In this document: positions 9,226 to 18,360 of the stretch, piece by piece
Position numbering within the stretch: the first letter of the stretch is position 1
How the letters are laid out: each line of letters opens with the position of its first letter
Assembly (NCBI GenBank): GCA_023489235.1
Contig: JAMDDE010000009.1
Location: 73,351 to 110,956 of the forward strand
Length of the DNA: 37,606 nt
DNA from: Actinomycetota bacterium
GTDB lineage: Bacteria; Actinomycetota; Acidimicrobiia; Acidimicrobiales; JAMDDE01
Reading direction: 5' to 3'
Notes under the pieces: model-generated
The model's database searches: none
Told to the model about the DNA's origin: nothing
The model's input: the letters and a program-made list of their open reading frames with translations, nothing else
Made by a program: the position numbers and the translations under genes

Positions 9226-9435
9226 TTATCCCACCTCATACAACCCCTTAGCGTGCTTAGGTGGCAGGCCGGTTAAACCATGGGGCATCTCTATGATCGA
9301 GTGCGCCCCGCAAGCCCTGGCTTTAGCCTTGGGGAGAATGTCAGCGAACATACCCCGCAAGCTCCTCGCTCATATCCGTGGAACGGTGTTGCCAACCACA
9401 TCTTGTGAGTTGTCCCGAGCCTTTTGTCTGCGCCT
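9226..9435 (-). pseudogene. Possible C-terminal remnant of an unidentified gene downstream of dpaL
   Basis: Minus-strand frame reads RRRQKARDNSQDVVGNTVPRI*ARSLRGMFADILPKAKARACGAHSIIEMPHGLTGLPPKHAKGLYEVG*, protein-like but interrupted by TGA (9372-9370). Confidence 0.3.
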
Positions 9436-9440
9436 TCAGG

Positions 9441-10697
9441 TCAACTACCTAATAAGGGAGGGAGGTCTTTTACTATCTCAGCGAAGCTGGAGGGGTCGGT
9501 AGCTCCTTCTGTAGATATAACGAGTACTGATACAGCATGATTTATTGGCAGAGCCCTCGCTACGACCCCGTATTCATCCTTTCTCAGCGCTTGTTCGATG
9601 CCAGCCAAACCAGCAGCCCCAGTTTCTCCAGAGATCAGACCGGCTTGGTAGAGATCTCGTACAGCTTGAATAGCTGCTGCATCGTCGATGGAGATAGATG
9701 CATCAAGCCCCTTGACTAGCGATGGCCAGGCGACCGGAGATGGGTTTCCACAGTTCAAACCAGCCATAATGGATTCATGTGGTCCAGGGACATTGGTTAG
9801 TTGCCCCTTTTGGAGGGAGGTTAACACGCACGCTGCTGTGTCTGGCTCTACGCCGAGGAGTCGCGTATGGCGCCGTCTAAGTTCCCCTATGGGCGGCTCA
9901 CTGTTTCCACTGCCGACAGCAAACCCTTTGTAGTGTCGTATAGCAGCAGCTGCTAGAGCACCTACTCCCATTTGGACTGCCATCACATCGGGGTCTGCTA
10001 ATCCCATCTTGCTTAGTTGGTCGTCGATCTCCGTGAAAATAGTGGAGTATCCTTCCACTACCCACCGTGGTGTTCTCTCCGAAGAGTTCGTTGCTGTATC
10101 GGCTATGACCAAGGTGTACTCGTCAGCAGTTGCCTCTGCTTGTTTTACTGCATCATCGTAAGATCCTTCCACCTCCACAACTCGAGCACCCTCAGCAGTT
10201 ATGGAGTTGATTCGTGCTGGTGAGGTGCCTTGAGGTACGAAGATCACTGCATCCAGCTCTAGCAAGCGAGCCATGTACGCCACGGCTCGACCATGGTTTC
10301 CATCCGTGGCTGCCGTCAGGGTTAGTTTGCGTGAAGCATCTAGAGCAGAGTAAAGCCGTGATTTCAACTCCCCCAGGGTGTGAACATTCTTGACCAGCTC
10401 TATCCCTAGGTGCTCTTCGAGAGCTCGCACCGTAGCCCATGAAGCACCGAGCACCTTGAAAGCAGGCAAACCAAATCGACTGGACTCATCCTTGACTAGC
10501 AGTTGCCTAATGCCCAATGGCTTGGCCAGTTGAGGAAGGCTAACCAGTGGCGTTGCCTTGTACCCAGGAAGGCATCGATGGAGTTTGGTAGGTGACCGAT
10601 CCTCTAAGGGGATAAGTCGCTCCCTGCCAACTGATAGGTACTCTGTTGGCTTGATCGTATCCTTATTTATCCAAAAGCATTCTGTTGAGTTGCTCAC
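9441..10697 (-). CDS. dpaL: Diaminopropionate ammonia-lyase (PLP-dependent; DpaL/YgeX family)
   Basis: 418 aa, GTG start with AAGGA 8 nt upstream; KDESSRFGLPAFKVLGASWA PLP-lysine region, TATDGNHGRAVAYMARLL, GVEPDTAACVLTSLQKG, HESIMAGLNCGNPSPVAWP. Confidence 0.92.
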   Translation of the reverse strand: MSNSTECFWINKDTIKPTEYLSVGRERLIPLEDRSPTKLHRCLPGYKATPLVSLPQLAKPLGIRQLLVKDESSRFGLPAFKVLGASWATVRALEEHLGIELVKNVHTLGELKSRLYSALDASRKLTLTAATDGNHGRAVAYMARLLELDAVIFVPQGTSPARINSITAEGARVVEVEGSYDDAVKQAEATADEYTLVIADTATNSSERTPRWVVEGYSTIFTEIDDQLSKMGLADPDVMAVQMGVGALAAAAIRHYKGFAVGSGNSEPPIGELRRRHTRLLGVEPDTAACVLTSLQKGQLTNVPGPHESIMAGLNCGNPSPVAWPSLVKGLDASISIDDAAAIQAVRDLYQAGLISGETGAAGLAGIEQALRKDEYGVVARALPINHAVSVLVISTEGATDPSSFAEIVKDLPPLLGS

Positions 10698-10713
10698 TGA
10701 TCGGTTCCTTGAG

Positions 10714-10729
10714 TTGACAAATCGTTGAA
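10714..10729 (+). promoter_or_regulatory. Operator-like motif, copy 2 (TTGACAAATCGTTGAA), between dpaL and the deaminase gene
   Basis: TTGACA -35 overlap; candidate -10 GATAAC at 10736-10741. Confidence 0.7.
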
Positions 10730-10742
10730 AAACAAGATAACA

Positions 10743-10834
10743 CAGGGCATGGGTAAGCGCTTGGTGTTGTAGGGGAAGAGGAGCGGAGGATGCTGAACGA
10801 CGAGAAGCAGGGCATGAGCAAGCGCTTGGTGTTG
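10743..10834 (+). repeat. 27-bp imperfect direct repeat, CAGGGCATGRGYAAGCGCTTGGTGTTG
   Basis: 10743-10769 and 10808-10834, 25/27 identical, 65-bp period; second copy is the coding start MSKRLVL. Confidence 0.9.
10749..10772 (+). other. Candidate leader mini-ORF MGKRLVL*
   Basis: ATG GGT AAG CGC TTG GTG TTG TAG; ATG lies about where the transcript should start given the -10 at 10736-10741. Confidence 0.4.
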
Positions 10835-12112
10835 AAGGGGGCTCGTTGGCCAGGTGACATAGCTATTGAGGACGGTCGCATCAAGGCTGTGGGTAGCCTT
10901 GAGGTAACCAGCAAGGATCGAGAGCTGCGCTGTGATGGGGATATCATCACTCCTGGGCTGGTGAATACCCATCATCATTTGTATCAATGGATGACCCGAG
11001 GAAGGGCTACTGGATGCGATCTGTTCGGCTGGTTGAGGACCTTGTACCCCGTGTGGTCGAAGATGAGCGTAGAGGACGTACACCTCGCTGCCGTGGTTGG
11101 GTTGGCAGAGTTGGCCACCTCGGGAGCTACCTGCGTTGCTGATCATCACTATGTGGTGCCCAGGGGTGATGACAGTGTATTCGATGCTATTGCAGATGCC
11201 GCTAGAACGATTGGAGTGCGATTGGTTCTCTCCAGGGGGTCCATGGATTTAGGGGAGTCCAAGGGTGGACTCCCTCCTGACGAGATCGTGGAGGATACAG
11301 AGACAGTCCTTTACTCCACCGAGGCAGTTGCTTCCCGTTTGCACGATGGAGATCTGGTATCGGTGGTGGTGGCCCCTTGCAGTCCGTTTTCGGTGAGCGC
11401 AGAGCTTATGAAAGAATCTGCAACACTGGCTCGTCACTTGGGACTTCGACTACACACCCATCTAGCTGAAACCCTTGCAGAGGAACGAGACTGTCTAGCT
11501 CGCTTCGGCCGTAGGCCACTTGATGTGCTAGAAGAATTCGGGTGGATTGGAGAGGACGTATGGTTCGCTCATGGAATCCACTTCAACGACTCAGAGATCA
11601 GGCGTATAGGAAGCACGAGAACCGGTATTGCTCACTGCCCTTCTTCCAATGCTCGCTTGGCTTCAGGAATTTGCCCAGTAGTGGATCTGAGGAAGGCTGG
11701 GGCTCCTGTTGGTTTAGGGGTAGATGGTGCAGCCTCCAATGAAGCAGGGGTTCTTTTTTCCGAGATGCGCCAAGCAGTCTACCTCGCTCGGTTACGTGAG
11801 ATGAGGGCTGATGCCCTGTCCGCTGCAGATGGCCTGGCCATGGCTACAGAGGGAGGAGCAAGGTGCATTGGGAGGCTAGATCTTGGTTCGCTGGCCCCAG
11901 GTTCCCCTGCCGACTTGGCAGTTTGGGGTGCAGACGATCTAGCGGACATAGAGGATCCGGTAACTGCTTTGGTCTTCGGCCCGGAACGGCGAGTCAAGCA
12001 TTTACTTGTAGCAGGTAGGCCAGTGGTAGAGGATGGTCTTCCCCTGGGAGTGGATATGCAGGCAGTTCATGAAGGACTAGCCCAGAGATCGAAGCGGTTG
12101 TTTGATCGATGA
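10790..12112 (+). CDS. 8-oxoguanine/guanine deaminase-type amidohydrolase (AtzB/TrzN-like); start may be 10814
   Basis: 440 aa; TPGLVNTHHHLYQ, LHTHLAE, HGIHF, GLGVDGAASNE metal-site motifs; second ATG at 10814 (MSKRLVLKGARW). Confidence 0.87.
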   Translation: MLNDEKQGMSKRLVLKGARWPGDIAIEDGRIKAVGSLEVTSKDRELRCDGDIITPGLVNTHHHLYQWMTRGRATGCDLFGWLRTLYPVWSKMSVEDVHLAAVVGLAELATSGATCVADHHYVVPRGDDSVFDAIADAARTIGVRLVLSRGSMDLGESKGGLPPDEIVEDTETVLYSTEAVASRLHDGDLVSVVVAPCSPFSVSAELMKESATLARHLGLRLHTHLAETLAEERDCLARFGRRPLDVLEEFGWIGEDVWFAHGIHFNDSEIRRIGSTRTGIAHCPSSNARLASGICPVVDLRKAGAPVGLGVDGAASNEAGVLFSEMRQAVYLARLREMRADALSAADGLAMATEGGARCIGRLDLGSLAPGSPADLAVWGADDLADIEDPVTALVFGPERRVKHLLVAGRPVVEDGLPLGVDMQAVHEGLAQRSKRLFDR

Positions 12113-13512
12113 GCAACGGAAGGCTTATTCGTGGAGGAACCGTAGTTGACTCTACTGGTATGCACAAGACTGATGTCAGGGTTGGAGAGGACGGTACAGT
12201 ACGGGAGGTTGCCCCTGGACTTGTCGCCATGAGCGGTGAAGAGGTCTACGATGCCACCTCTAAACTAGTCATTCCTGGAGGAGTGGATGCGCACACTCAT
12301 TTGCATCTAGAGGTTGGTGACCTCCGCACCTCTGATGACTTTGCCAGCGGTACCATGGCTGCTGTCATGGGAGGAACTACTTGTGTCATTGAGTATGTAA
12401 CTCCTCGCCAGGGAGAGGATCCTCTTGCAGCAGTCGAGTACTGGCGAAGCCTAGGCGAATCGGCGTGCATAGACTGGTCGTTGCATGCCACCTTTACTAG
12501 TGCAGTATCATCCTCTGTTGTTGCTTCCTTGGTGGAGGGTGGCATAACTTCTTTCAAGTTATACCTTGCTTACTCCCAGCTTGCGATAAGTGATCGTGAA
12601 GCTGTCCAAATGCTCTTTGCCGCCAAAGAGCATGGGGCGGTGGTCTGCTTTCACTGCGAGAATGGTGGAGCGATAGATGTCTTGATTGCCCGTGCACTGG
12701 CAGAAGGAAGGAAGGGCGTTCCTGAACATGCCTCTACGAGGCCGGCCATACTGGAGGCAGAGGCAGTCAACCGAGTTTGTAGTTTCGCGGAGATAACCGA
12801 GGCAACGGTTTACTTGGTTCACCTATCCTCTGCTCTTGCTTTGGAGAATATGATGCGCGCTAAAGATCGAGGTGTGCATGTATTGGGAGAGACCTGTCCT
12901 CACTACCTTTGGCTGGATCGCAGAAAGCTGGAAGGGGAGGAGGGGATCTGCTTCATGTGCAGCCCCCCTCTTCGGGACAAGTCCGATCAAGATCAGCTAT
13001 GGAATGCACTTGCCAGTGGCATGTTGGATACGGTGGCTACGGATCACTGTCCGTTCTGGACGGCCGATCGCAAGGCGGGAATATTTGGTAAATCACATCC
13101 GGCAGACAACTTCTCGGAGATGCCTGGAGGTCTACCCGGCATCGAGACCAGGATGGCTCTCATGTGGCAGGGTGTACGAGCTGGACTAATCACACCTATG
13201 GATTGGGTACGAACCTGTTGCGAACAGCCAGCCAAGATCTTTGGCTTGTGGCCGAAGAAGGGGTCACTGGCTGTCGGTGCCGATGCGGATCTAGTGGTAT
13301 GGGACCCCAATAGACCTGCATCGCTGGATTACCAATCCCTACATATGGCCACTGACCACTCTCCCTATCAAGGATGGAGAGTAGAAGGCTGGCCGGAGTT
13401 GGTTTTGTCCAGAGGTAGGGTAGTTGTCCACCGGGGGAGATTCATGGGAGAAAGAGGAGTAGGTCAGTTCGTGCCCGGCAGAGTTAAGAGAGTTAATCCA
13501 GAAGGATTCTAA
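12109..13512 (+). CDS. hydA: Dihydropyrimidinase / hydantoinase family
   Basis: 467 aa; [21 protein letters not shown] (carboxylated Lys), [30 protein letters not shown] overlap with upstream gene. Confidence 0.92.
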   Translation: MSNGRLIRGGTVVDSTGMHKTDVRVGEDGTVREVAPGLVAMSGEEVYDATSKLVIPGGVDAHTHLHLEVGDLRTSDDFASGTMAAVMGGTTCVIEYVTPRQGEDPLAAVEYWRSLGESACIDWSLHATFTSAVSSSVVASLVEGGITSFKLYLAYSQLAISDREAVQMLFAAKEHGAVVCFHCENGGAIDVLIARALAEGRKGVPEHASTRPAILEAEAVNRVCSFAEITEATVYLVHLSSALALENMMRAKDRGVHVLGETCPHYLWLDRRKLEGEEGICFMCSPPLRDKSDQDQLWNALASGMLDTVATDHCPFWTADRKAGIFGKSHPADNFSEMPGGLPGIETRMALMWQGVRAGLITPMDWVRTCCEQPAKIFGLWPKKGSLAVGADADLVVWDPNRPASLDYQSLHMATDHSPYQGWRVEGWPELVLSRGRVVVHRGRFMGERGVGQFVPGRVKRVNPEGF

Positions 13513-14513
13513 GCTGCATTTGGTGAAAAGGCGTCTATCATTGCTTGCACATTTGATCCAAGAGGATAGAGTATGGGGCATGTGCAACCTTTCTCTATGT
13601 ACTCGTCCACTTTAGCTCTGCAATCCTCGACATTCCCCGAAGCAGTTATCGATTGCACGACCTCGTCAGGCACCAACCTGCTGGCCTTTTCTATTTGCTC
13701 ATGAGTAGCTGGCCAGGACAACTTCTCCCCGATCTCTTCTATCAATGCCTTGGGTACTCCTGAGGCGGCCATTATGTGAGGTTGTTGACCCAGGTATTGA
13801 GTAACCAGCAATCTGGCAGCATCTATGGCTCGTTGACGGTCTTCGTCCAATGAACATACGATTAGTTGAGGTCGATCCAGTTCTTCCAAGTCTCGCCCGA
13901 CGCGTTTTCCTCCAATGGCGAGGTGCTCCATGGCCATCTCGTTGTAGGAAGGGGAAACAAGATAGTTGAGCAGTACTCCATCGGCTATCTCACCTGCAAG
14001 TTCCATCATCTTCATGCCTGTGGCGCCAATGTAGATGGGAATGTGCTTAGTCCGGCGTTCACTGTGTACATAGTCAAGCTGTGCTCCGTTCAGATGAACG
14101 AACTCTCCGTTGTAGGTTACCGGTTCGCAACTGAAAAGAGCACGAACCGCCTCTACCGTTTCACGCATTGCCTGTAACGGCTTGTTTCTGTGGATCCCTA
14201 CCTTGCTAGCGAGAGGATCCCACCATGCTCCTATGCCAAGCAGCACTCGTCCAGGGGCGAGATCGTCAAGTGTAGAAAAGGTGGAGGCCAGCAAGGCAGT
14301 GTTTCTCGTCCAGTTGTTGACGACCCCCGATCCGACCAGTATGCGGCTTGTAGATGCCAAATAAGCGGCCATAGGTACCGTCGCCTCTCTCACCAGCCTG
14401 CTCTCTGCTTGCCACACTGCATCGAAGCCTTGCTGCTCTGCGTAAGCGGCTATGGCGATCCCTTCACGTATGGAATGGGCATCTTGTAGATATAGTGCCA
14501 CCCTGGAAACCAA
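13509..14513 (-). CDS. LLM-class, probably F420-dependent, oxidoreductase
   Basis: 334 aa; [64 protein letters not shown] typical of Mer-like LLM proteins. Confidence 0.88.
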   Translation of the reverse strand: MVSRVALYLQDAHSIREGIAIAAYAEQQGFDAVWQAESRLVREATVPMAAYLASTSRILVGSGVVNNWTRNTALLASTFSTLDDLAPGRVLLGIGAWWDPLASKVGIHRNKPLQAMRETVEAVRALFSCEPVTYNGEFVHLNGAQLDYVHSERRTKHIPIYIGATGMKMMELAGEIADGVLLNYLVSPSYNEMAMEHLAIGGKRVGRDLEELDRPQLIVCSLDEDRQRAIDAARLLVTQYLGQQPHIMAASGVPKALIEEIGEKLSWPATHEQIEKASRLVPDEVVQSITASGNVEDCRAKVDEYIEKGCTCPILYPLGSNVQAMIDAFSPNAA

Positions 14514-14612
14514 GTGGACCTCCTTCCCTTTGTTGTTTCAAAGTTGCTCCTTGCAACCATGGTCCCGGACCAGATATCGAGGTATGGTGCGTATGGGTCA
14601 TGCATACAGCTG

Positions 14613-15638
14613 TTATTGTTCCGAAAGGGCCGCCCATAGCCTTCTTTGCTGTTCGGCAGCTTTAGAGCGAACCTCGTGCTCATCTACTTTGGTGGGACGC
14701 CCATTGTCGAGCACTATCTCGCCACCTACTCTTACCTGGACAGCTCGTACTCCTGGAGTGAAGGCTAAATGCCAGGGGTCCATGGGAGCGTAGCTCCAGA
14801 GCACTTGATCCGAGAGAGCCTCTGGCATTAGTTTCCAGCCGTTCTCCAGCCACTGCCAAGGGGTCGACGGGGTGGCAGTGACATCGTCCTCACGAAGCCG
14901 AGCATAAGCAATTCTGAATTCTTCCAGCATATCGGCCCCAATTCCATCAGTGCCAAGCACTACGGTATTGGAGAACCTGGTTGGGTGAGCGTATCCCACG
15001 CCGTTGTTCTGATTAGAACGAGGGTTGTGGGCGATTATCCCCTCCAAGCCTCTATCCAGATGTACGCAGTGAGCCAATAGCCAGTTCGGTTGGGCGAGTT
15101 CTTCCAAGCGCTCACCGGCGTCAGCATCCACACGGTCTTCGCCTACGTGGATGTGTACGCCGCACCCCAGATCTTTGGCCAAGCCGGCTACCTCCTCCAA
15201 GCTCTCCTGCGATAGCGTGAAGCAAGCATGTGCTCCAACCATGCCAACCCCCCCAGCTTTCACGAATCGTTCGTTCTCTGCTAGCCCGGCTGCCTTGGCT
15301 GCTGGACCATTACGGTCGGTTATCTCGTAGCAACAGTTGACCCTTACCCCTACCTCTGCACAAGCGTTGGATATGACGTCCAGGGAACCCTCGATAGCGT
15401 TTGGCGAGGAGTGGTGGTCGACTATAGCTGTAGTTCCAGCAAGCAATGCTTCCAGAGCTCCTAGCATTGCTGACCACCGAATCATCTCTAAGTCCAATGC
15501 TTTGTCCAGTCGCCACCAGATTAGTTCGAGTATCTCTGAAAAGTTGGTTGGTGTTCGTGGAGGAGCAGGCATTCCTCTGGCCAAGGAGGAGTATAGGTGG
15601 TGGTGTGCGCAGACAAGACCTGGAGTGGTGGCGTACAT
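14613..15638 (-). CDS. ssnA: SsnA-like amidohydrolase lacking the N-terminal and part of the C-terminal beta-sandwich
   Basis: 341 aa; TPGLVCAHHHLYSSLARG, WWRLDKALD, IVDHHSSPNAIEGSL, HIHVGED, LAHCVHL, NPRSNQNNGVGY, LGTDGIGADM. Confidence 0.82.
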   Translation of the reverse strand: MYATTPGLVCAHHHLYSSLARGMPAPPRTPTNFSEILELIWWRLDKALDLEMIRWSAMLGALEALLAGTTAIVDHHSSPNAIEGSLDVISNACAEVGVRVNCCYEITDRNGPAAKAAGLAENERFVKAGGVGMVGAHACFTLSQESLEEVAGLAKDLGCGVHIHVGEDRVDADAGERLEELAQPNWLLAHCVHLDRGLEGIIAHNPRSNQNNGVGYAHPTRFSNTVVLGTDGIGADMLEEFRIAYARLREDDVTATPSTPWQWLENGWKLMPEALSDQVLWSYAPMDPWHLAFTPGVRAVQVRVGGEIVLDNGRPTKVDEHEVRSKAAEQQRRLWAALSEQ

Positions 15639-15645
15639 CTTAAAC

Positions 15646-18300
15646 CTAGTCCTGTGAGCCCAAGACCCCTTGGCGATCGGTCGTCTCCTTGTTGTCCTTG
15701 TTGGAGGAGCGCATCATCGGTAACTGGTTGCGCCAATATCCATCGAGGTCGTACAGAGCAGCTGCCACGGCTCCTGCTGTGGGGACCAGACCAATCTCAC
15801 CTACGCCTTTTATTCCATAAGGGGAGCGGGGCTGGGGACACTCTACGATGTGCACTTCTATCTCGGGCATGTCCTTTGCTCGTAGAATTCCAAGACTGCG
15901 CAGGGTCATGTGGGTAGGGCGCCCTTCTTCGTCGGTGGGGAACTCCTCACTTAGGGCAAAGCCAAGTCCCATGTGTACGGCACCTTGAATCTGGCCCTCT
16001 ACTAATAACGGGTTCATGGCTCTGCCTACGTCATGTGCGGCTATGACCCGCTCGATCTTCTTGGTCGTCCGGTCAATGACCACAACTTGGGCTGCATAGG
16101 AAAGGGCGGAGTGGACCAAGGGGTGCTCCAGCCCTTCTTCTATGGAGTTGGTCCAGTCCACTGTATATGTACCCACGTAATCAATCCCAGGGAGCCTTCC
16201 ACCCTTCATCGCCTTACGACAAGCGTCCGCTATGGCCCCTGCCCCCATGAGTGTCGCCCTCGAGCCAGTGGTCTGGCCTGCGCCCAGTTCCCTGGTGGTA
16301 TCCACCACAACCCGTATCCTTCCTGGCTCCACACCTAGTTCTTGAGCGGCTACTTGGACGGCAACTGTGTTTATTCCCTGTCCCATCTCCGTCCAGCCAT
16401 GGCGCACCTCTACAGTGCCGTCGTCCATGAAGCGCACCACTGCTTTCGATTCCTCGACGACCCCGTTGCCCAACCCGGAGTTCTTGATTCCTATACCCAA
16501 CCCGACAGCCTTGCCAGCCGCTTTTGCCTCTTCATAGGCGGGAGTTACTTTTTCCAGACACTCTGCGGCTCCAAGAGCACCATCATCCAAGATCTGCCCA
16601 GGGCCCCAAATGCTTCCGGGATGCACCAGGTTACGCTTGCGTATCTCCAACCCGCTCAGACCCACAGCCGCGGCCAACCTGTCCATGATTCCTTCCATGG
16701 CAAACTGGGCTTGATTTGAGCCAAATCCCCGGAACGCTCCGCACACCGGGTTGTTCGTGCGAACTGCAATGGCCTCTACATCGATAGCTCCTATCTCGTA
16801 GGGTCCACCAGCATGGCCAGCCGCTCGTTCGAGCACCTTTGCTCCCACTGAAGCATAGGGACCCGAATCGCCAATTATTCGTGCACGGAGGGCGGTCAGA
16901 TGTCCTTCGTGGTCACAACCGGCCCAGTACTCGAGTCGCATGGGGTGACGTTTGGGATGCATGAGCAACGACTCAGTACGGCTCAAGGTGCAACGCACAG
17001 GGACTCCAAGTAGCCATGCAGCAAGTGCTGTATGTGCTTGGTTGGAGAGGTCCTCTTTCCCCCCGAAGGCACCACCGTTGGAGATCAGTTCAACTACTAC
17101 TTGTTCGGGGTGTATATCCAGTACAGAGGCTATTTGATCCCTATCGTCGAATATTCCTTGGCTACCGGAGTACACATGAATATGGTTGGAACCGTCTGGG
17201 ACTGCCAAGGTTGACTCCGGCTCTAGGAATGCATGTTCCACCCTTTGAGTCTGGAACACCTCATGAACGAGATGGGCAGAAGAGGCAAGAGCGTTCTCTA
17301 TATCTCCCCGGCTGTAGCGGGAGACAGAGAGAACGTTTCCTGATAGCCCCCAGGTAGCATCCTCGGGGTCGTCGATAGCCTCAACCGGATCACAGATGGT
17401 CCTCAATACTTCGTACTCCACCGACACCAGAGCGGCTGCTCTTCTAGCTGTGTATTTGTCCTTGGCTACTACTATGGCCAGAACATCTCCCAAGTACGAG
17501 GTACGACCACCTACAGGGATCATAACCGGCCAGTCGCGATCGATGATACCTACCCGCAGCTCACCAGGGATGTCCTGGGCAGTGAAAACCGCCATGACTC
17601 CCTCTACCTCTTCAGCAGCCTTGGTGTCTATGGAAAGGACCTTCGCTCTGGCATGATCAGCGAGCCGAAGGGCAGCATGCAACATGCCCGGTACAACTAG
17701 GTCGTCGATGTAACCCCTGGAGCCAGTGGCAAGTTTTAGTGCTTCATAGCGAACGCCTCGTTCGCCTATCTTATTACCCAGGCTCAGTGCACGACCGTTC
17801 GTGCTCCGGTCGTGGTTGGTACTGGTAAAGTTGTCATTCCCAGTTGCTTGTTTGGCTAACTGCTCTACAGCATCCAGTACCTTGGTATATCCAGTGCAGC
17901 GGCAGAGGTGAGAGCCCAGTAAACGGGCTGCATCCTCTCTAGTGAGCGAAGCCCCCTTCCTGTCCAGCAGGCTCTTGGTACGCAAGAGAATGCCAGGTGT
18001 GCAGAATCCGCATTGCAAAGCACCTACCTCAGCGAATGTTCCAGCCAGGAGCTCCAGTTCATTAGGGGGAAGTCCCTCCAAGGTGACAACTGAACGACCC
18101 TCAACTCCCGCTACAGGTATCTGACAGCTTACTGTAGCTTTGTTGTCTATCAGCACCGTACATGCACCGCATTGACCGGATGGGGAGCATCCATCCTTGG
18201 GAGAGGTAATACCCAGTTCCTCTCTCAAGGCACCAAGGAGGTGAGGATGCTCCTTTTCGACTTGGACAGTCTTCCCGTTCAATGTGAATGTGATACCCAT
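15646..18300 (-). CDS. xdhD: Fused [2Fe-2S]/molybdopterin hydroxylase, XdhD-type
   Basis: 884 aa; CSPSGQCGACTVLID and LQCGFCTPG...CRCTGY in the N-terminal part, then Mo domain with GGAFGGKED, CGAFRGFGSNQAQFAMEGIMD, GVGEIGLVPTAGAVAAAL. Confidence 0.9.
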   Translation of the reverse strand: MGITFTLNGKTVQVEKEHPHLLGALREELGITSPKDGCSPSGQCGACTVLIDNKATVSCQIPVAGVEGRSVVTLEGLPPNELELLAGTFAEVGALQCGFCTPGILLRTKSLLDRKGASLTREDAARLLGSHLCRCTGYTKVLDAVEQLAKQATGNDNFTSTNHDRSTNGRALSLGNKIGERGVRYEALKLATGSRGYIDDLVVPGMLHAALRLADHARAKVLSIDTKAAEEVEGVMAVFTAQDIPGELRVGIIDRDWPVMIPVGGRTSYLGDVLAIVVAKDKYTARRAAALVSVEYEVLRTICDPVEAIDDPEDATWGLSGNVLSVSRYSRGDIENALASSAHLVHEVFQTQRVEHAFLEPESTLAVPDGSNHIHVYSGSQGIFDDRDQIASVLDIHPEQVVVELISNGGAFGGKEDLSNQAHTALAAWLLGVPVRCTLSRTESLLMHPKRHPMRLEYWAGCDHEGHLTALRARIIGDSGPYASVGAKVLERAAGHAGGPYEIGAIDVEAIAVRTNNPVCGAFRGFGSNQAQFAMEGIMDRLAAAVGLSGLEIRKRNLVHPGSIWGPGQILDDGALGAAECLEKVTPAYEEAKAAGKAVGLGIGIKNSGLGNGVVEESKAVVRFMDDGTVEVRHGWTEMGQGINTVAVQVAAQELGVEPGRIRVVVDTTRELGAGQTTGSRATLMGAGAIADACRKAMKGGRLPGIDYVGTYTVDWTNSIEEGLEHPLVHSALSYAAQVVVIDRTTKKIERVIAAHDVGRAMNPLLVEGQIQGAVHMGLGFALSEEFPTDEEGRPTHMTLRSLGILRAKDMPEIEVHIVECPQPRSPYGIKGVGEIGLVPTAGAVAAALYDLDGYWRNQLPMMRSSNKDNKETTDRQGVLGSQD

Positions 18301-18360
18301 TGCCCTTCAATACTCGATCTTTGCTCTCATTGGTTCTAGTTAGAAGTGGATGCCCACTGG

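Noticed and set aside
9155-9502. 115-aa plus-strand ORF
   Set aside because: No recognisable domain, overlaps dpaL 3' end antisense; the opposite strand reads more like protein.
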